In this document: positions 23,307 through 32,607 of the stretch, piece after piece
How positions within the stretch are numbered: the stretch's first letter is position 1
Layout: each line of letters starts with the position of its first letter
DNA from: JAGWAJ01 sp026707615
GTDB lineage: Bacteria; Acidobacteriota; Vicinamibacteria; Vicinamibacterales; UBA8438
Assembly (NCBI GenBank): GCA_965207595.1
Contig: CBDBMW010000012.1
Span: forward strand, 2,418,001-2,482,000
Length of the DNA: 64,000 bases
Reading direction: 5' to 3'
Notes under the pieces: generated by a model
Told to the model about the DNA's origin: nothing
What the model saw: only the letters and a program-made list of their open reading frames with translations
The model's database searches: none
Program-made: the position numbers and the translations under genes

Positions 23307-24505
23307 GAGTCGGGCCGTTCTCCGTCGGGCAGCGCGGCCACCCCGGGCAGCGTCCGGCCGCCGAGGAACTCGAGCGATGCGCCGCCTCCGGTCGAGATGT
23401 GCGTGATCCTGTCGCTCACTCCCGCCCGTGCCACGGCGGCCACCGAATCGCCGCCGCCGATGACGGTCGTGCCGGCGCAGTCGGCCACGGCGTGGGCGAC
23501 GGCCATCGTGCCGGCGCCGAACGCGTCGATCTCGAACACGCCCAGGGGGCCGTTCCAGACGACGGTCCGGGAGCCGCCGATCGCCGCCGCGAACGCCCGC
23601 CGCGCGCGTGCGCCGATGTCCACCCCGATGCGGGTCCCGATGGCCGGGTCGTCGACGGCCAGCTCCTCGTGGGCGGCGTCCGCGTCCAGGCGATCGGCTA
23701 CCACGTGGTCGGCGGGCAGGGCCAGGCGCACGCCGCGCTCGGCCGCGCTCTGCTCGACGCGCCGGGTCGCGTCGAGCAGGTCCGGCTCGACCAGCGAGCC
23801 CCCGACCGGCAGCCCGCGCGCCTTGAAGAAGGTGTATGCCATGGCGCCGCCGACGAGCAGGGCGTCGACCCGTCCGAGGAGATTCTCGATCACCTCCAGC
23901 TTGCCGGACACCTTGGCGCCGCCGAGCACCGCGGTGAACGGCCGCGCCGGCGAGGCCAGGAGCGCGCCGAGGTGCTCGAGCTCGCTGGCCAGCAGCAGGC
24001 CGGCGCCCGCGTCGGCGACGAGCGGCACGATGCCCGCCGTGGAGGCGTGCGCCCGGTGGGCGGCGCCGAACGCGTCGTTCACGTAGGCGTCGACCGGCGC
24101 CGCGAGCTCACGGGCGAAGTCCGGGTCGTTGCGTTCCTCTCCCGCGTGGAAGCGGAGGTTCTCGAGGAGGATCAGGGTCCCCGCCCCGGCGTCCGCGATC
24201 GCCTGCCGGGCCGCGGGACCGACGGCGTCCGGCGCCAGCGTCACCCGACGGTCCAGCAGTTCTGCCAGTCGGGCCGCGACCGGCGCGAGACTGAGGGCCG
24301 GCTTCACGGCGCCCTTCGGCCGGCCGAGATGGGAGGCCAGGACCGGTGTGGCGCCCCGCTCGAGGGCCAGCCGCAGCGTCGGGAGCGCGGCGCGGATGCG
24401 CGTGTCGTCCGCCACCGCGCCGTCGGCGAGGGGCACGTTGAAGTCGACGCGCACGAACACGCGCCGGCCGGCCAGGTCGAGGTCGCGAATGGAGCGCTTG
24501 CGCAC
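23303..24505 (-). CDS. pgk: Phosphoglycerate kinase
   Basis: 400 residues. It transfers phosphate from 1,3-bisphosphoglycerate to ADP. RVFVRVDFNVPL and LASHLGRPKG near the start, LENLRFHAGEE and YVNDAFGAAHRAHAS in the N-domain, VLGGAKVSGK, and GGGDSVAA and STGGGASLEFLGG at the end are all diagnostic. No ATG is available; GTG 24505, 11 bases after the gapA stop, starts the protein seven residues before the conserved core. It lies between gapA and tpiA in a glycolytic operon. Confidence 0.95.
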   Translation of the reverse strand: MRKRSIRDLDLAGRRVFVRVDFNVPLADGAVADDTRIRAALPTLRLALERGATPVLASHLGRPKGAVKPALSLAPVAARLAELLDRRVTLAPDAVGPAARQAIADAGAGTLILLENLRFHAGEERNDPDFARELAAPVDAYVNDAFGAAHRAHASTAGIVPLVADAGAGLLLASELEHLGALLASPARPFTAVLGGAKVSGKLEVIENLLGRVDALLVGGAMAYTFFKARGLPVGGSLVEPDLLDATRRVEQSAAERGVRLALPADHVVADRLDADAAHEELAVDDPAIGTRIGVDIGARARRAFAAAIGGSRTVVWNGPLGVFEIDAFGAGTMAVAHAVADCAGTTVIGGGDSVAAVARAGVSDRITHISTGGGASLEFLGGRTLPGVAALPDGERPDS

Positions 24506-24516
24506 GGCCCGTTTCG

Positions 24517-25548
24517 TCAGCGCGTCCCCTGGAGCCCCTTGGCCGCCATGGCGCGGATGAGGTCGATGCAGCGCGACGAGTAGCCCCACTCGTTGTCGTA
24601 CCACGCCAGCACCTTGATGAAGTCGTCCTCCAGCACCCTGGTGTACGACGCGTCGACGATCGACGAGTGCGGGTTCCCCTTGAAGTCGATGGACACCAGG
24701 GGCTCGGTCGAGAGCTGCAGGATGCCGGCCAGCGGGCCGTCGGCGGCGGACCGGAAGGCGCCGTTGACCGCTTCCGCCGTGGCGGCGCGCTCGACCTGCG
24801 CGACGAGGTCGACCACCGACACGTTCGGCGTCGGCACCCGCATCGCGATGCCGTCGAGCTTGCCCTTGAGCTCCGGCAGCACCTCGCCCACCGCCACCGC
24901 GGCGCCGGTCGTCGTCGGGATCATCGACACCCCCGCGGCGCGCGCCCGGCGGAGGTCCTTGTGGGGGAGGTCGAGCAGCTTCTGGTCGTTGGTGTAGGAG
25001 TGGACGGTGGTCATCCAGCCGCGGCGCAGGCCGAACTGCTCGTGGAGCACCTTGGCGACCGGCGCGAGGCAGTTGGTCGTGCACGAGGCGTTCGAGACGA
25101 TGTGATGCCGGCTCGGGTCGTAGCGGTCGTCGTTGACGCCGAGGACGACGGTCAGGTCCGGTCCCTTGGCGGGGGCCGAGATGATGACCTTCTTCGCCCC
25201 CCCGGCCAGGTGGCGCGCCGCATCGTCGCGCTTCGTGAAGAAGCCGGTCGACTCGACCACGATGTCGACGCCGAGGTCGCCCCACGGCAGGTTGGCCGGG
25301 TCGCGCTCCGACAGCACGCGGAAGCGGCGGTCGCCCACCCGCAGGCCGTCCCCGTCGACGGCCACGTCCTCTTCGAGGTTGCCCAGCACGGAGTCGTACT
25401 TGAGAAGGTGTGCGAGCGTCCCGGCGCTCGTGATGTCGTTGACCGCGACGAACGAGACCTCGTCGCCCGCCGCCGTGTCCCGCAGCGCGGCGCGCAGCAC
25501 GTTGCGTCCGATGCGCCCGAATCCGTTGATGCCGACCCTGATTCCCAT
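24517..25548 (-). CDS. gapA: Glyceraldehyde-3-phosphate dehydrogenase (type I)
   Basis: 343 residues. It oxidises glyceraldehyde 3-phosphate with NAD(P)+. The Rossmann start VGINGFGRIGRNVLRA, the catalytic Cys in SNASCTTNCLAP and the C-terminal WYDNEWGYSSRCIDL are all present. The residue after the second beta strand (VNDI) fits NAD preference. It is the first gene of the gapA-pgk-tpiA-secG operon. A dispersed repeat lies 110 bp upstream of its start. Confidence 0.97.
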   Translation of the reverse strand: MGIRVGINGFGRIGRNVLRAALRDTAAGDEVSFVAVNDITSAGTLAHLLKYDSVLGNLEEDVAVDGDGLRVGDRRFRVLSERDPANLPWGDLGVDIVVESTGFFTKRDDAARHLAGGAKKVIISAPAKGPDLTVVLGVNDDRYDPSRHHIVSNASCTTNCLAPVAKVLHEQFGLRRGWMTTVHSYTNDQKLLDLPHKDLRRARAAGVSMIPTTTGAAVAVGEVLPELKGKLDGIAMRVPTPNVSVVDLVAQVERAATAEAVNGAFRSAADGPLAGILQLSTEPLVSIDFKGNPHSSIVDASYTRVLEDDFIKVLAWYDNEWGYSSRCIDLIRAMAAKGLQGTR

Positions 25549-25660
25549 GTCCGTCCTCTCGAAGCGGGATGCCTGAAGCCCGCGCGTTCCCCGGGGTGGG
25601 ACCCGCCGCCACCGCCCAAACAGGCTATTCTAACGCCAACGGAGTGCGAGTCGCGGCGCC

Positions 25661-25738
25661 AGGAGTCTGCGCCACGGGGATGGCCGCGACGAGCACCTGG
25701 CGCGAGCGCAGACTCCCAACGCGCCCGCAAGGGCGCGC
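25661..25738 (+). repeat. Dispersed hairpin repeat (long-loop variant) between gapA and waaA
   Basis: It begins AGGAGTCTGCGC at 25661. The complementary arm GCGCAGACTCC follows about 35 bases later, an 11-bp perfect stem. Directly after comes a second hairpin, GCGCCC-GCAA-GGGCGC. The same second module occurs near 44850 and, with one base pair changed, near 63050. It sits in the divergent gap between gapA and waaA. Confidence 0.7.
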
Positions 25739-25778
25739 AAGCCCCCGGGGTCGGCAGCCTCCCGCGCGCCGGTCGCCG

Positions 25779-27095
25779 ATGTACCTGCTGTACGACGCGT
25801 TGCTGCTGCTCTACGTCCTGTTCCGGCTGCCGTCCGTCGCCTGGGGAGTCTGGCGCCGCGGCAAGGCGCTCGGGGACCTGGGACAGCGCTGCGGCCGGCT
25901 GCCGCGCTCGGTCAATCCGCAGCGGCGCCCCTCCATCTGGGTGCATGCGGTCTCGGTCGGCGAGACCCTCGCCGCGCGGCCGCTCCTTGCCGCGTTGCGG
26001 GATGCCTATCCGGGACACCGCCGGCTGCTCTCGACGACGACCGCGACCGGGCAGCAGGTCGCGCGCGGGCTGGGCGATCTGGCCGACGCCACGTTCTACG
26101 CCCCGTTCGACCTGCCGCGCTTCGTGACGCGCACCCTGGACCGCGCGGCACCCGATCTGCTGATCGTGGTCGACACCGAGATCTGGCCGAACCTGCTGCG
26201 GGCGTGCCGTCGCCGCGGCGTCCGCACCGCCCTCGCCAATGGCCGGTTGACCGCCCGATCGTTCCGCGGCTACCGCCGGGCCGGCCGGTTCATGCGCCGC
26301 GTGGTGGGCGACCTCGACCGCATCTGCGTGCAGACGGAGCAATGGGGCCGCTGGTTCGAGGCGCTCGGCGCGGACGCCGGGCGCATCTCGGTCACGGGGA
26401 GCCTCAAGTTCGATGCGCCCGCCGCCGCGACGGCGACCCGAGGCGCGCGCCATCCCGTGCTGGCCAGCCTCCCGGTGGCCGGGGGGCGGCCGGTCGTGGT
26501 AGCGGCCAGCACGTTGCGCGGGGAGGAGGAGCCCGTCCTCCGGGCCTTCGCCCGGGCGCGCGAGGCCCACCGCGGCGCGCTGCTCATCCTGGCCCCGCGG
26601 CACCCCGAGCGCTTCGCGGAGGCGACGCGGGTTGCGGTCGCCGCCGGCCACCGGGTGGTGCGCCGGACGTCGCTGGCCGACGGCGGAGGCGGCGAAGCGG
26701 ACGTCGTCGTCCTCGACACGATCGGGGAGTTGCCCTACGTGTACGAGGCGGCGTCGTGCGTCTTCGTGGGGGGCAGCCTGGTGCCCGCCGGCGGGCACAA
26801 CATCCTGGAGCCGGCCGCCGTCGGGAAGGCAATCCTGTTCGGACCGCACATGGAGAGCTTCGCGGAGATCGCCCGCCTCTTCGTGGCCGGAGACGCCGCC
26901 GTGCAGGTGCGGAGCGCGGTCGAGCTCGAGACCGAGGTGGCCGCCCTGCTCGACGATCCCGCGCGTTGCCGGGGCCTGGGGGCCGCGGCGCGGGCGGTGG
27001 TCGAGGCGCACCGCGGCGCCACCTCGCGTACGCTGGCCGCCGTCGCGGAGCTCCTGCCGCCGGGTGCTCCGGCGGACTCCGCGGCCGGATCATGA
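25779..27095 (+). CDS. waaA: 3-deoxy-D-manno-octulosonic-acid (Kdo) transferase
   Basis: 438 residues, full length for WaaA/KdtA, a GT30 glycosyltransferase that adds Kdo from CMP-Kdo to lipid IVA at the inner membrane. A single N-terminal membrane helix (YDALLLLYVLFRLPSVAWGV) precedes the N-domain with SIWVHAVSVGETLAARPL, the conserved Glu region, then TEIWPNLL, NGRLTARSF, QTEQWGRWFEALG, TGSLKFD, APRHPERF and FVGGSLVPAGGHNILEPAA in the C-domain. Whether it adds one or two Kdo residues cannot be told. Its stop overlaps lpxK by four bases. First gene of the LPS operon. Confidence 0.95.
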   Translation: MYLLYDALLLLYVLFRLPSVAWGVWRRGKALGDLGQRCGRLPRSVNPQRRPSIWVHAVSVGETLAARPLLAALRDAYPGHRRLLSTTTATGQQVARGLGDLADATFYAPFDLPRFVTRTLDRAAPDLLIVVDTEIWPNLLRACRRRGVRTALANGRLTARSFRGYRRAGRFMRRVVGDLDRICVQTEQWGRWFEALGADAGRISVTGSLKFDAPAAATATRGARHPVLASLPVAGGRPVVVAASTLRGEEEPVLRAFARAREAHRGALLILAPRHPERFAEATRVAVAAGHRVVRRTSLADGGGGEADVVVLDTIGELPYVYEAASCVFVGGSLVPAGGHNILEPAAVGKAILFGPHMESFAEIARLFVAGDAAVQVRSAVELETEVAALLDDPARCRGLGAAARAVVEAHRGATSRTLAAVAELLPPGAPADSAAGS

Positions 27096-28159
27096 GGCTT
27101 CTCAGCACCCTCTACGGCGCGGCCGCCCGGCGGCGCCGGCGCTGGTACGCCAGCCGCCCCGCCGCCCGGCGGCGCCTCGGGCGGCCCGTGATCAGCGTGG
27201 GCGCCCTCGCCGTCGGCGGCAGCGGCAAGACGCCGGTCGCCGCGCACGTCGCCGCGCTCCTGGCGCGGCTGGGCGAGCGTCCCGCCGTCCTGAGCCGCGG
27301 TTACCGCCGCGCCGCCCGTCCGGCCGGCGTGGTCGTGGTGCGCGATACGGACGGGATCCGCGCCGGCGTCGACGAGGCCGGCGACGAGCCGCTGATGCTG
27401 GCCGAGCGGCTTCCGGGGGCGTGCGTGCTGGTCTGCGCGGATCGCTACCGCGCGGGCCGGCTGGCCGAGGAGCGCTTCGACGTCACCGTGCACGTGCTCG
27501 ACGACGGCTTCCAGCACCTGTCGCTCGACCGCGACGTGGATCTCGTCGTGATCGGGGCCGCCGACGCGGGCGAGCGCCGGACGCTCCCGGGGGGGAGGCT
27601 GAGGGAGCAGCCGGACACCGCGAACTTGGCCGACGCCCTGCTCGTCGAGGCGCCGTCGCTGGCGCGGGCCGCGTCGCTGGCCGGTCCGTTCGGCGCCGGC
27701 CCCGTCTTCCGGCTGGCGCGCCGGCTCGGCAAGCCGGTTCTCGATCTGCCGCCCGCGCGCGAGCCGGCTCTTGCGCCGGAGCCGGCGGTTGCGCTCGACG
27801 CGGCGGCCGGCGTGACGCGCGGCGCGCGGGTGGTGGTGGTGGCCGGCATCGCCCATCCCGCCGCGTTCGCCGCCGACGTGCGCGCGGCCGGGTATGACGT
27901 GGCGGCGCTGCTGCCGTTCGCCGACCACCATCGCTTCTCGGCCCGGGATGTCGCGCGCATCGCGCGCCGGGCGGCCGAGCTCGCGGCCGACGTGGTGCTG
28001 ACGACGGAGAAGGACGTGGTCCGGTTGCGTCCTCTGGCGCCGTTCGACGTTCCGGTGGCGCACGTCCCGCTCCACGTGGAGATCGAGCCGGCGGAGCGTT
28101 TCCGGAACTGGCTGGCCGACCGCCTGCGCGCCGCGCGGTCGCGGGCGGGGAACCGGTGA
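27092..28159 (+). CDS. lpxK: Tetraacyldisaccharide 4'-kinase
   Basis: 355 residues. It phosphorylates the 4' position of the lipid A disaccharide at the membrane. The P-loop is VGALAVGGSGKTPV (about residues 36-49). SRGYRR, VLDDGFQHLSLDRDVDLVV and LPGGRLREQ are LpxK signatures. The C-terminal TTEKDVVRL is also conserved. It overlaps waaA at its start and lpxL at its end by four bases each, a tightly coupled operon. Confidence 0.95.
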   Translation: MRLLSTLYGAAARRRRRWYASRPAARRRLGRPVISVGALAVGGSGKTPVAAHVAALLARLGERPAVLSRGYRRAARPAGVVVVRDTDGIRAGVDEAGDEPLMLAERLPGACVLVCADRYRAGRLAEERFDVTVHVLDDGFQHLSLDRDVDLVVIGAADAGERRTLPGGRLREQPDTANLADALLVEAPSLARAASLAGPFGAGPVFRLARRLGKPVLDLPPAREPALAPEPAVALDAAAGVTRGARVVVVAGIAHPAAFAADVRAAGYDVAALLPFADHHRFSARDVARIARRAAELAADVVLTTEKDVVRLRPLAPFDVPVAHVPLHVEIEPAERFRNWLADRLRAARSRAGNR

Positions 28160-29073
28160 GGCGCGCGCGGCACCGGCTCGAGCATGCCGCCGTGGTGGTG
28201 GTGCGTCACGTCGCCCGCTGCCTGCCGCGGCGGCTCAGCCTGGGTCTGGGCACCGCACTCGGCCGCCTCTTCCATGCGCTCCACCGCCCGCGGCGGGAGC
28301 TCGCGGTCGCCAACCTGCGGGCCGCGTTCCCCGCCCGCAGCGACCGGGAGTGCCGCGCCATCCTGCGGGCGACCTTCGAGCAGTTCGGCCGGCACGTCGT
28401 CGACTTCCTCAACTTCAGCGCGATGCGGCCGGAGCGCATGCTGGAGCTCGTGGAGGTCGTGGGCGCGGCGCACGTCGAGCGCGCGGAGGCCGAGGGGCGC
28501 GGGGTGATGTACTTCACCGGCCACTTCGGCTCCTGGGAGCTGCAGGTGATCGTGCACGCCTACCGCTTCGGCCCCATCGTGATGGTCGCCCGCACGCTCG
28601 ACAACCCCCTGCTGGAGCGGATGATCGAGCGTCTGCGCGGCCGCGCCGGGACGCGCGTCGTCCCGCGCCGGGGCGCGGTGCGCGGGCTGCTCGGCGCGCT
28701 CAAGCGGCGGGAGTCGGTCGGGATGATGATCGACCAGCACATGCACGACCGGAGCGCGCTGGAGGTCACCTTCTTCCGCCGCCCGGCGTCGACCACGTCG
28801 GCCATCGCGGCCCTCGCGCTGCGCACCGGGGCCCCCATCATCCCGGTGTTCGCGCTGCCGATGCCCCGCGGCCGCTACCGCCTGGTCTACGAGCCTCCCG
28901 TCGAGCCGCCGGGGCCCGACGATCCCGACCCCGTCCGCACCTACACGCAGCGCTGCACCGACGTCCTCGAGGAGTACGTGCGGCGTTACCCGCACCTCTG
29001 GCTCTGGATGCACCGCCGCTGGCGCGCGCCGGCCGGGCCCGGGAGCGCCTCGGATCCGGAGGGGGTGCGGTAG
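28156..29073 (+). CDS. lpxL: Lipid A biosynthesis acyltransferase (LpxL/HtrB family)
   Basis: 305 residues. It adds a secondary acyl chain to Kdo-lipid A. The catalytic HX4E motif is HFGSWE (about residues 123-128); MMIDQHMHD and FFRRPASTTSAIA form the second conserved block, and HLWLWMHRRW closes the domain. GTG 28156 overlaps the lpxK stop. The N-terminal helix is only weakly hydrophobic but this is common. Acyl specificity is not predictable. Confidence 0.92.
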   Translation: MRRARHRLEHAAVVVVRHVARCLPRRLSLGLGTALGRLFHALHRPRRELAVANLRAAFPARSDRECRAILRATFEQFGRHVVDFLNFSAMRPERMLELVEVVGAAHVERAEAEGRGVMYFTGHFGSWELQVIVHAYRFGPIVMVARTLDNPLLERMIERLRGRAGTRVVPRRGAVRGLLGALKRRESVGMMIDQHMHDRSALEVTFFRRPASTTSAIAALALRTGAPIIPVFALPMPRGRYRLVYEPPVEPPGPDDPDPVRTYTQRCTDVLEEYVRRYPHLWLWMHRRWRAPAGPGSASDPEGVR

Positions 29074-29105
29074 ACTGCGCCACCGATGCCCGACCCCGCG
29101 ATGCG

Positions 29106-30194
29106 ATGGTGCGGACGGCCGTGAGCCCGGGCGTTCGCGACGACGCGCACGGCCGGCGCGCGCGGCTCGTCGACCTCGTCGGCAGGTTCCCGAGCGTGCG
29201 GGCGGCGGTCATCGGAGACGTCATCGCCGACGAGTTCGTCTACGGGCGGGTGTCGCGGGTATCGCGCGAGGCGCCGGTCCTGATCCTGGCCCACGACCGG
29301 ACCGCGATAGCGCCGGGGGGCGCCGGCAACGCCGCGCGCAACGTCGCGTCGCTCGGCGGCGCGGCCTGCCTCGTCGCCCTGGTCGGGCGCGGCGACGCCG
29401 ACCGCCGTCTGGAGCGCGGGCTCGGGCCTCGGGTGGACGTGTCGCACGTCATCCGGCCCCGCGCCTACCGGTCGCCCGTCAAGACCCGGGTGCTGGCCGG
29501 CGGCGTGCACGGCGTCTACCGGCAGGTGGTCCGGGTCGACCGGGACGGGCCGGGCGTGGCCGACCCGGCGGTCCGCGACGCGTTCGAGCGCGCCGCCGTC
29601 GCCGCCGCCGCCGGCTGCCAGGCCGTGCTCATCTCGGACTACGGGGGCGGCGTGGTGACGCCCGCCCTGGTCTCGGCCCTGCAGGCTTCGCTCTCGCGGC
29701 GCCGGCCGCCGGCGCCCGTCCTCGTCGACTCGCGCCACGACCTGCTGGCCTACCGCGGGTGCACGGCCTGCACCCCGAACGAGTCCGAGGTGGAGCAGGC
29801 GCTGGGCACCTCGATCGGGGACGATGCGGGCCGCCTGGAGCGCGCGGGGCGGGAGGTCCTGCGTCGGACGCGCGCGAAGGGCGTCGTCGTGACGCGGGGG
29901 AGCCGGGGGATGGCGGTCTTCGCGCCGCGGCGCCCTACCGTGCACATCCCGATCTTCGGCAGCGACGAGGTGGCCGACGTGACCGGAGCCGGAGACACCG
30001 TGATCGCCGCGATGACCCTCGCCCTCGCCGCGGGAGCCTCGCTGGCCGACGCCGCCCGGCTGGCCAACTACGCCGGCGGGGTAGCGGTGACCAAGCGGGG
30101 GACGGCGGCGGTCGCGGCGAGCGAGCTGGCCGCCGCGGTGCGGGCGGACCTCGACGACGGCGCGGCGCGCGCCGGTGTGGACGAGCGTGCCTGA
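29106..30194 (+). CDS. rfaE1: D-glycero-beta-D-manno-heptose-7-phosphate kinase
   Basis: 362 residues, ribokinase/PfkB family. It makes heptose 1,7-bisphosphate for LPS core. VIGDVIADEFVYG begins the fold, APGGAGNAARNVASLGG is the sugar-binding signature and DVTGAGDTVIAAMTLALA the ATP/catalytic signature with the catalytic Asp. In E. coli this is the N-terminal half of HldE; here the kinase and nucleotidyltransferase are separate overlapping genes. The start is ATG 29106; the first 25 residues are an extension over the family average. Confidence 0.92.
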   Translation: MVRTAVSPGVRDDAHGRRARLVDLVGRFPSVRAAVIGDVIADEFVYGRVSRVSREAPVLILAHDRTAIAPGGAGNAARNVASLGGAACLVALVGRGDADRRLERGLGPRVDVSHVIRPRAYRSPVKTRVLAGGVHGVYRQVVRVDRDGPGVADPAVRDAFERAAVAAAAGCQAVLISDYGGGVVTPALVSALQASLSRRRPPAPVLVDSRHDLLAYRGCTACTPNESEVEQALGTSIGDDAGRLERAGREVLRRTRAKGVVVTRGSRGMAVFAPRRPTVHIPIFGSDEVADVTGAGDTVIAAMTLALAAGASLADAARLANYAGGVAVTKRGTAAVAASELAAAVRADLDDGAARAGVDERA

Positions 30195-30672
30195 GGACCG
30201 CGGCGTGGTCGTCACGGAGGATCGGCTGCGCTCGCTCGTCGCCGCGGACCGCGCCGCCGGCCGCACGGTGGCCCTGGCCAACGGGTGCTTCGACCTGCTG
30301 CACGTCGGCCACGTCCGCTACCTGCAGGGGGCCGCGGCGGAGGCCGACCGCCTGATCGTGGCCGTCAACGACGACGCTGGCGTGGCGGCGCTCAAGGGCG
30401 CCGGCCGCCCCGTGCAGGCGGCGGCGGAGCGGGCGGAGATCGTGGCGGCGCTCGGCGTCGTCGACTACGTGGTGGTGTTCGCGACGCCCACCGTGGCGGG
30501 GTTGCTGCGGGCGCTCCGGCCGGACGTGCACTGCAAGGGGACCGACTACACCCCGGAAAGCGTGCCGGAGCGCTCGGTGGTGAAATCCTACGGCGGGCGC
30601 GTCGCCATCGTCGGCGACCCGAAGGAGCACTCCACCCGCGAGCTGGTCGACCGGATCGGCCGGCGGGAGTAA
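30175..30672 (+). CDS. rfaE2: Heptose 1-phosphate adenylyltransferase
   Basis: 165 residues. It forms ADP-heptose. ANGCFDLLHVGHVRYLQGAA carries the HxGH nucleotidyltransferase motif, and the end has VHCKGTDYTPE and SVVKSYGGRVAIVGDPKEHS. It corresponds to the C-terminal half of HldE. GTG 30175 overlaps the kinase gene by 20 bases; GTG 30187 is an equally good start. Together with rfaE1 here and gmhB at 36.4 kb, the pathway lacks only gmhA and hldD in this window. Confidence 0.93.
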   Translation: MWTSVPEDRGVVVTEDRLRSLVAADRAAGRTVALANGCFDLLHVGHVRYLQGAAAEADRLIVAVNDDAGVAALKGAGRPVQAAAERAEIVAALGVVDYVVVFATPTVAGLLRALRPDVHCKGTDYTPESVPERSVVKSYGGRVAIVGDPKEHSTRELVDRIGRRE

Positions 30673-30682
30673 GGTCCCCGCG

Positions 30683-31744
30683 ATGCGCCTGCTGATCGTG
30701 CGGCTCAGCGCGCTCGGCGACGTGGTCCACACGCTGCCGCTGGCGGCGGCCCTCCGGCGCGCGTTCCCCGACGGCGTGATCGACTGGGTGGTCGACGAGC
30801 GGAGCGCCGACCTGCTCTCGCTGGTGCCGGTGCTCGACCGCGTCGTCGTCCTCCGCACCCGCAGCCGCCCCGCCCTGCGCGCCCTCGCCGAGTGCTGCCG
30901 CACGCTGCGGGGGCGGAGCTACGACGTGGCGCTCGACGCGCAGGGCCTCGGGAAGTCCTCGCTCGTGGCGCGCTGCAGCGGCGCCGCCCGCGTCGTCGGC
31001 TTAGAGACGCCCTTCCTGCGCGAGCGCTGGGCGCGGTGGCTCTACACCGAGCGGGCCGACCCCGGCCGGCCGACGCACGTCGTCGAGCGCAACCTGGGGC
31101 TGCTTGCGCCGCTGGGCGTGGATTCGGGAGCCTGGGCATTCCCGCTGCAGTCCCCGCCGTCCGACGCGCCGGCCCGGACCCGTGCCCGGCTCGGCCTCGG
31201 CGTCGCCGGGGGCCGCTTCGCGCTGCTCAATCCGTGCTCCGCCTGGGCGAGCAAGTGCTGGCCGGCGGAACGTTTCGGAGCCGTCGCATCCTGGTTGCGG
31301 CGCGCCCACCGGCTCCCGTCGGCCGTGCTCTGGGGACCGGGGGAGGAGGAGCGGGCGGAGGCGGTGGCCGCCGCGTCGGACGGTGCCGCGGAGGTAGCGC
31401 CGCCCACCCGCCTGCGGGATCTCGTGGCGCTGACCCGGGCCGCCGCCGTCCTGGTCTCCGGCGATACGGGTCCGCTGCACGTCGCGGCCGCGGTGGGGAC
31501 GCCGGTGGTCGGCCTCTACGGCCCGAGCGATCCCGCCCGCAACGGCCCGTGGTCGCCCGACGACGTCGTCGTGTCGCGGTTCGCGGCGTGCCGCTGCCGT
31601 CCGGCGCACGACCGCGGCGCGCGGACGGCCGGCCGGATGGTGCGTACGTGCCGGAGTGCGGCGCGCTGTCTCGACGAGATCCCGGTCGCCGACGTGACCG
31701 CGGCGGTCGACCGGCGCTTGCGGAGCGTGCCGGCCCATGCTTGA
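30683..31744 (+). CDS. LPS heptosyltransferase (WaaC/WaaF type, GT9)
   Basis: 353 residues. It transfers heptose from ADP-heptose to the Kdo region of LPS at the cytoplasmic face. RLLIVRLSALGDVVHTLPLA is the GT9 N-terminus. NPCSAWASKCWPAERF and LVSGDTGPLHVAAAVGTP then VVGLYGPSDPARNGPW are the donor-binding signatures. Choosing between heptosyltransferase I and II is not safe from sequence; the short SALGDVVH motif favours WaaC. Its end overlaps the next gene by eight bases. Confidence 0.9.
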   Translation: MRLLIVRLSALGDVVHTLPLAAALRRAFPDGVIDWVVDERSADLLSLVPVLDRVVVLRTRSRPALRALAECCRTLRGRSYDVALDAQGLGKSSLVARCSGAARVVGLETPFLRERWARWLYTERADPGRPTHVVERNLGLLAPLGVDSGAWAFPLQSPPSDAPARTRARLGLGVAGGRFALLNPCSAWASKCWPAERFGAVASWLRRAHRLPSAVLWGPGEEERAEAVAAASDGAAEVAPPTRLRDLVALTRAAAVLVSGDTGPLHVAAAVGTPVVGLYGPSDPARNGPWSPDDVVVSRFAACRCRPAHDRGARTAGRMVRTCRSAARCLDEIPVADVTAAVDRRLRSVPAHA

Positions 31745-32288
31745 CCTGGACGCGCAGCCGCGGCTGCGCCGGCTGTTCCGGATCGCGCGCCTGCGCGTGG
31801 CGCTCGGCTTCGCGGCGGCGGCGGCCACCATCGCGTTCGCGCGTCCTTCCTGGGGATCGCTCGCGGCCGGGGCCCTGCTCGCGGCGGGGGGCGAGGCCGT
31901 CCGGATCTGGGCCGCCGGCCACCTCGTCAAGGGACGCGAGGTGACGACGTCCGGCCCCTACCGCTTCACCGGCCACCCCCTCTATCTGGGGTCGGCGGTC
32001 ATCGGCGCCGGCTGCGTCGTCGCCGCCGCGTCGCCGATCGTGGCCGCGGTCGTGCTCGCGTACCTGGGCGTCATGCTGCCGGTCGCGATACGACTCGAGG
32101 AAGCGACTCTCGCTGCCGCCTTCGGCGACTCCTACGCCCGCTACCGCCGGGGCGCCGTGTCCCCCTCCGGCCGGCGGTTCAGCGTCGAGCGGGCGCGGCG
32201 GAACGGCGAGCACCTCGCCGTGGCCGGGCTGCTGGCGGGGATCGCGCTGGGCGGCCTGCGAGTCTGGTGGCTCCAGGGGTGGCCGTAG
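31737..32288 (+). CDS. Isoprenylcysteine carboxyl methyltransferase-like membrane protein
   Basis: 183 residues with four to five membrane helices. GPYRFTGHPLYLGSAVIGAG is the conserved cofactor-binding motif of the ICMT/phospholipid N-methyltransferase family, and RLEEATLAAAFGDSYARYRR is the second motif (the E...YxxY block). Bacterial members methylate small molecules or lipids; here the LPS operon context suggests envelope modification, which is an inference. The stop codon TAG (32286-32288) is the start of a dispersed repeat. Confidence 0.8.
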   Translation: MLDLDAQPRLRRLFRIARLRVALGFAAAAATIAFARPSWGSLAAGALLAAGGEAVRIWAAGHLVKGREVTTSGPYRFTGHPLYLGSAVIGAGCVVAAASPIVAAVVLAYLGVMLPVAIRLEEATLAAAFGDSYARYRRGAVSPSGRRFSVERARRNGEHLAVAGLLAGIALGGLRVWWLQGWP

Positions 32289-32360
32289 GAGTCTGCGCGG
32301 TGGGACGCCCCGGATTCCGGTAGGCCGGCTGGGCCGGAATCGGAGTCGCAGGCAACGATT
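32286..32360 (+). repeat. Degenerate dispersed repeat at a stop codon, with strong hairpin
   Basis: TAGGAGTCTGCGC begins inside the stop codon of the methyltransferase gene. The rest differs from the 84-bp unit but contains GATTCCGG (32313-32320) and CCGGAATC (32334-32341), a perfect 8-bp stem with a 13-base loop, then GGAGTCGCAGGC. It could end transcription of the LPS operon; no T-run follows. Confidence 0.5.
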
Positions 32361-32607
32361 CCCGCCCAGGGAGCCGCCTCGGCAGCGGGTACACTGTAGG
32401 AACGGAACGTCCGGCGGCGTGTCTCCGTCTCTTGGTGAGGGACGTGCCCGCACGTCGCCGCGACGACCGGTAGTGCGCCGCCGAACGGCCGCTCGCCGGC
32501 TGTGATCCGACGCCGGCTCCCGCCCCGCGATCCCGAAGAGACGATCGACGCGCCGGGCAAGAGATGGAGGTACCTGCAGTGACACGGGTGTGCGACGGGA
32601 GGCCGTC
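32361..32607 (+). other. Upstream region of the RND permease gene
   Basis: No gene is evident here. A TACACT box at 32390-32395 is a possible -10 element, and GGGAGG at 32598-32603 is a Shine-Dalgarno sequence five bases before GTG 32608. No membrane-fusion protein gene is present where one is usually found. Confidence 0.4.
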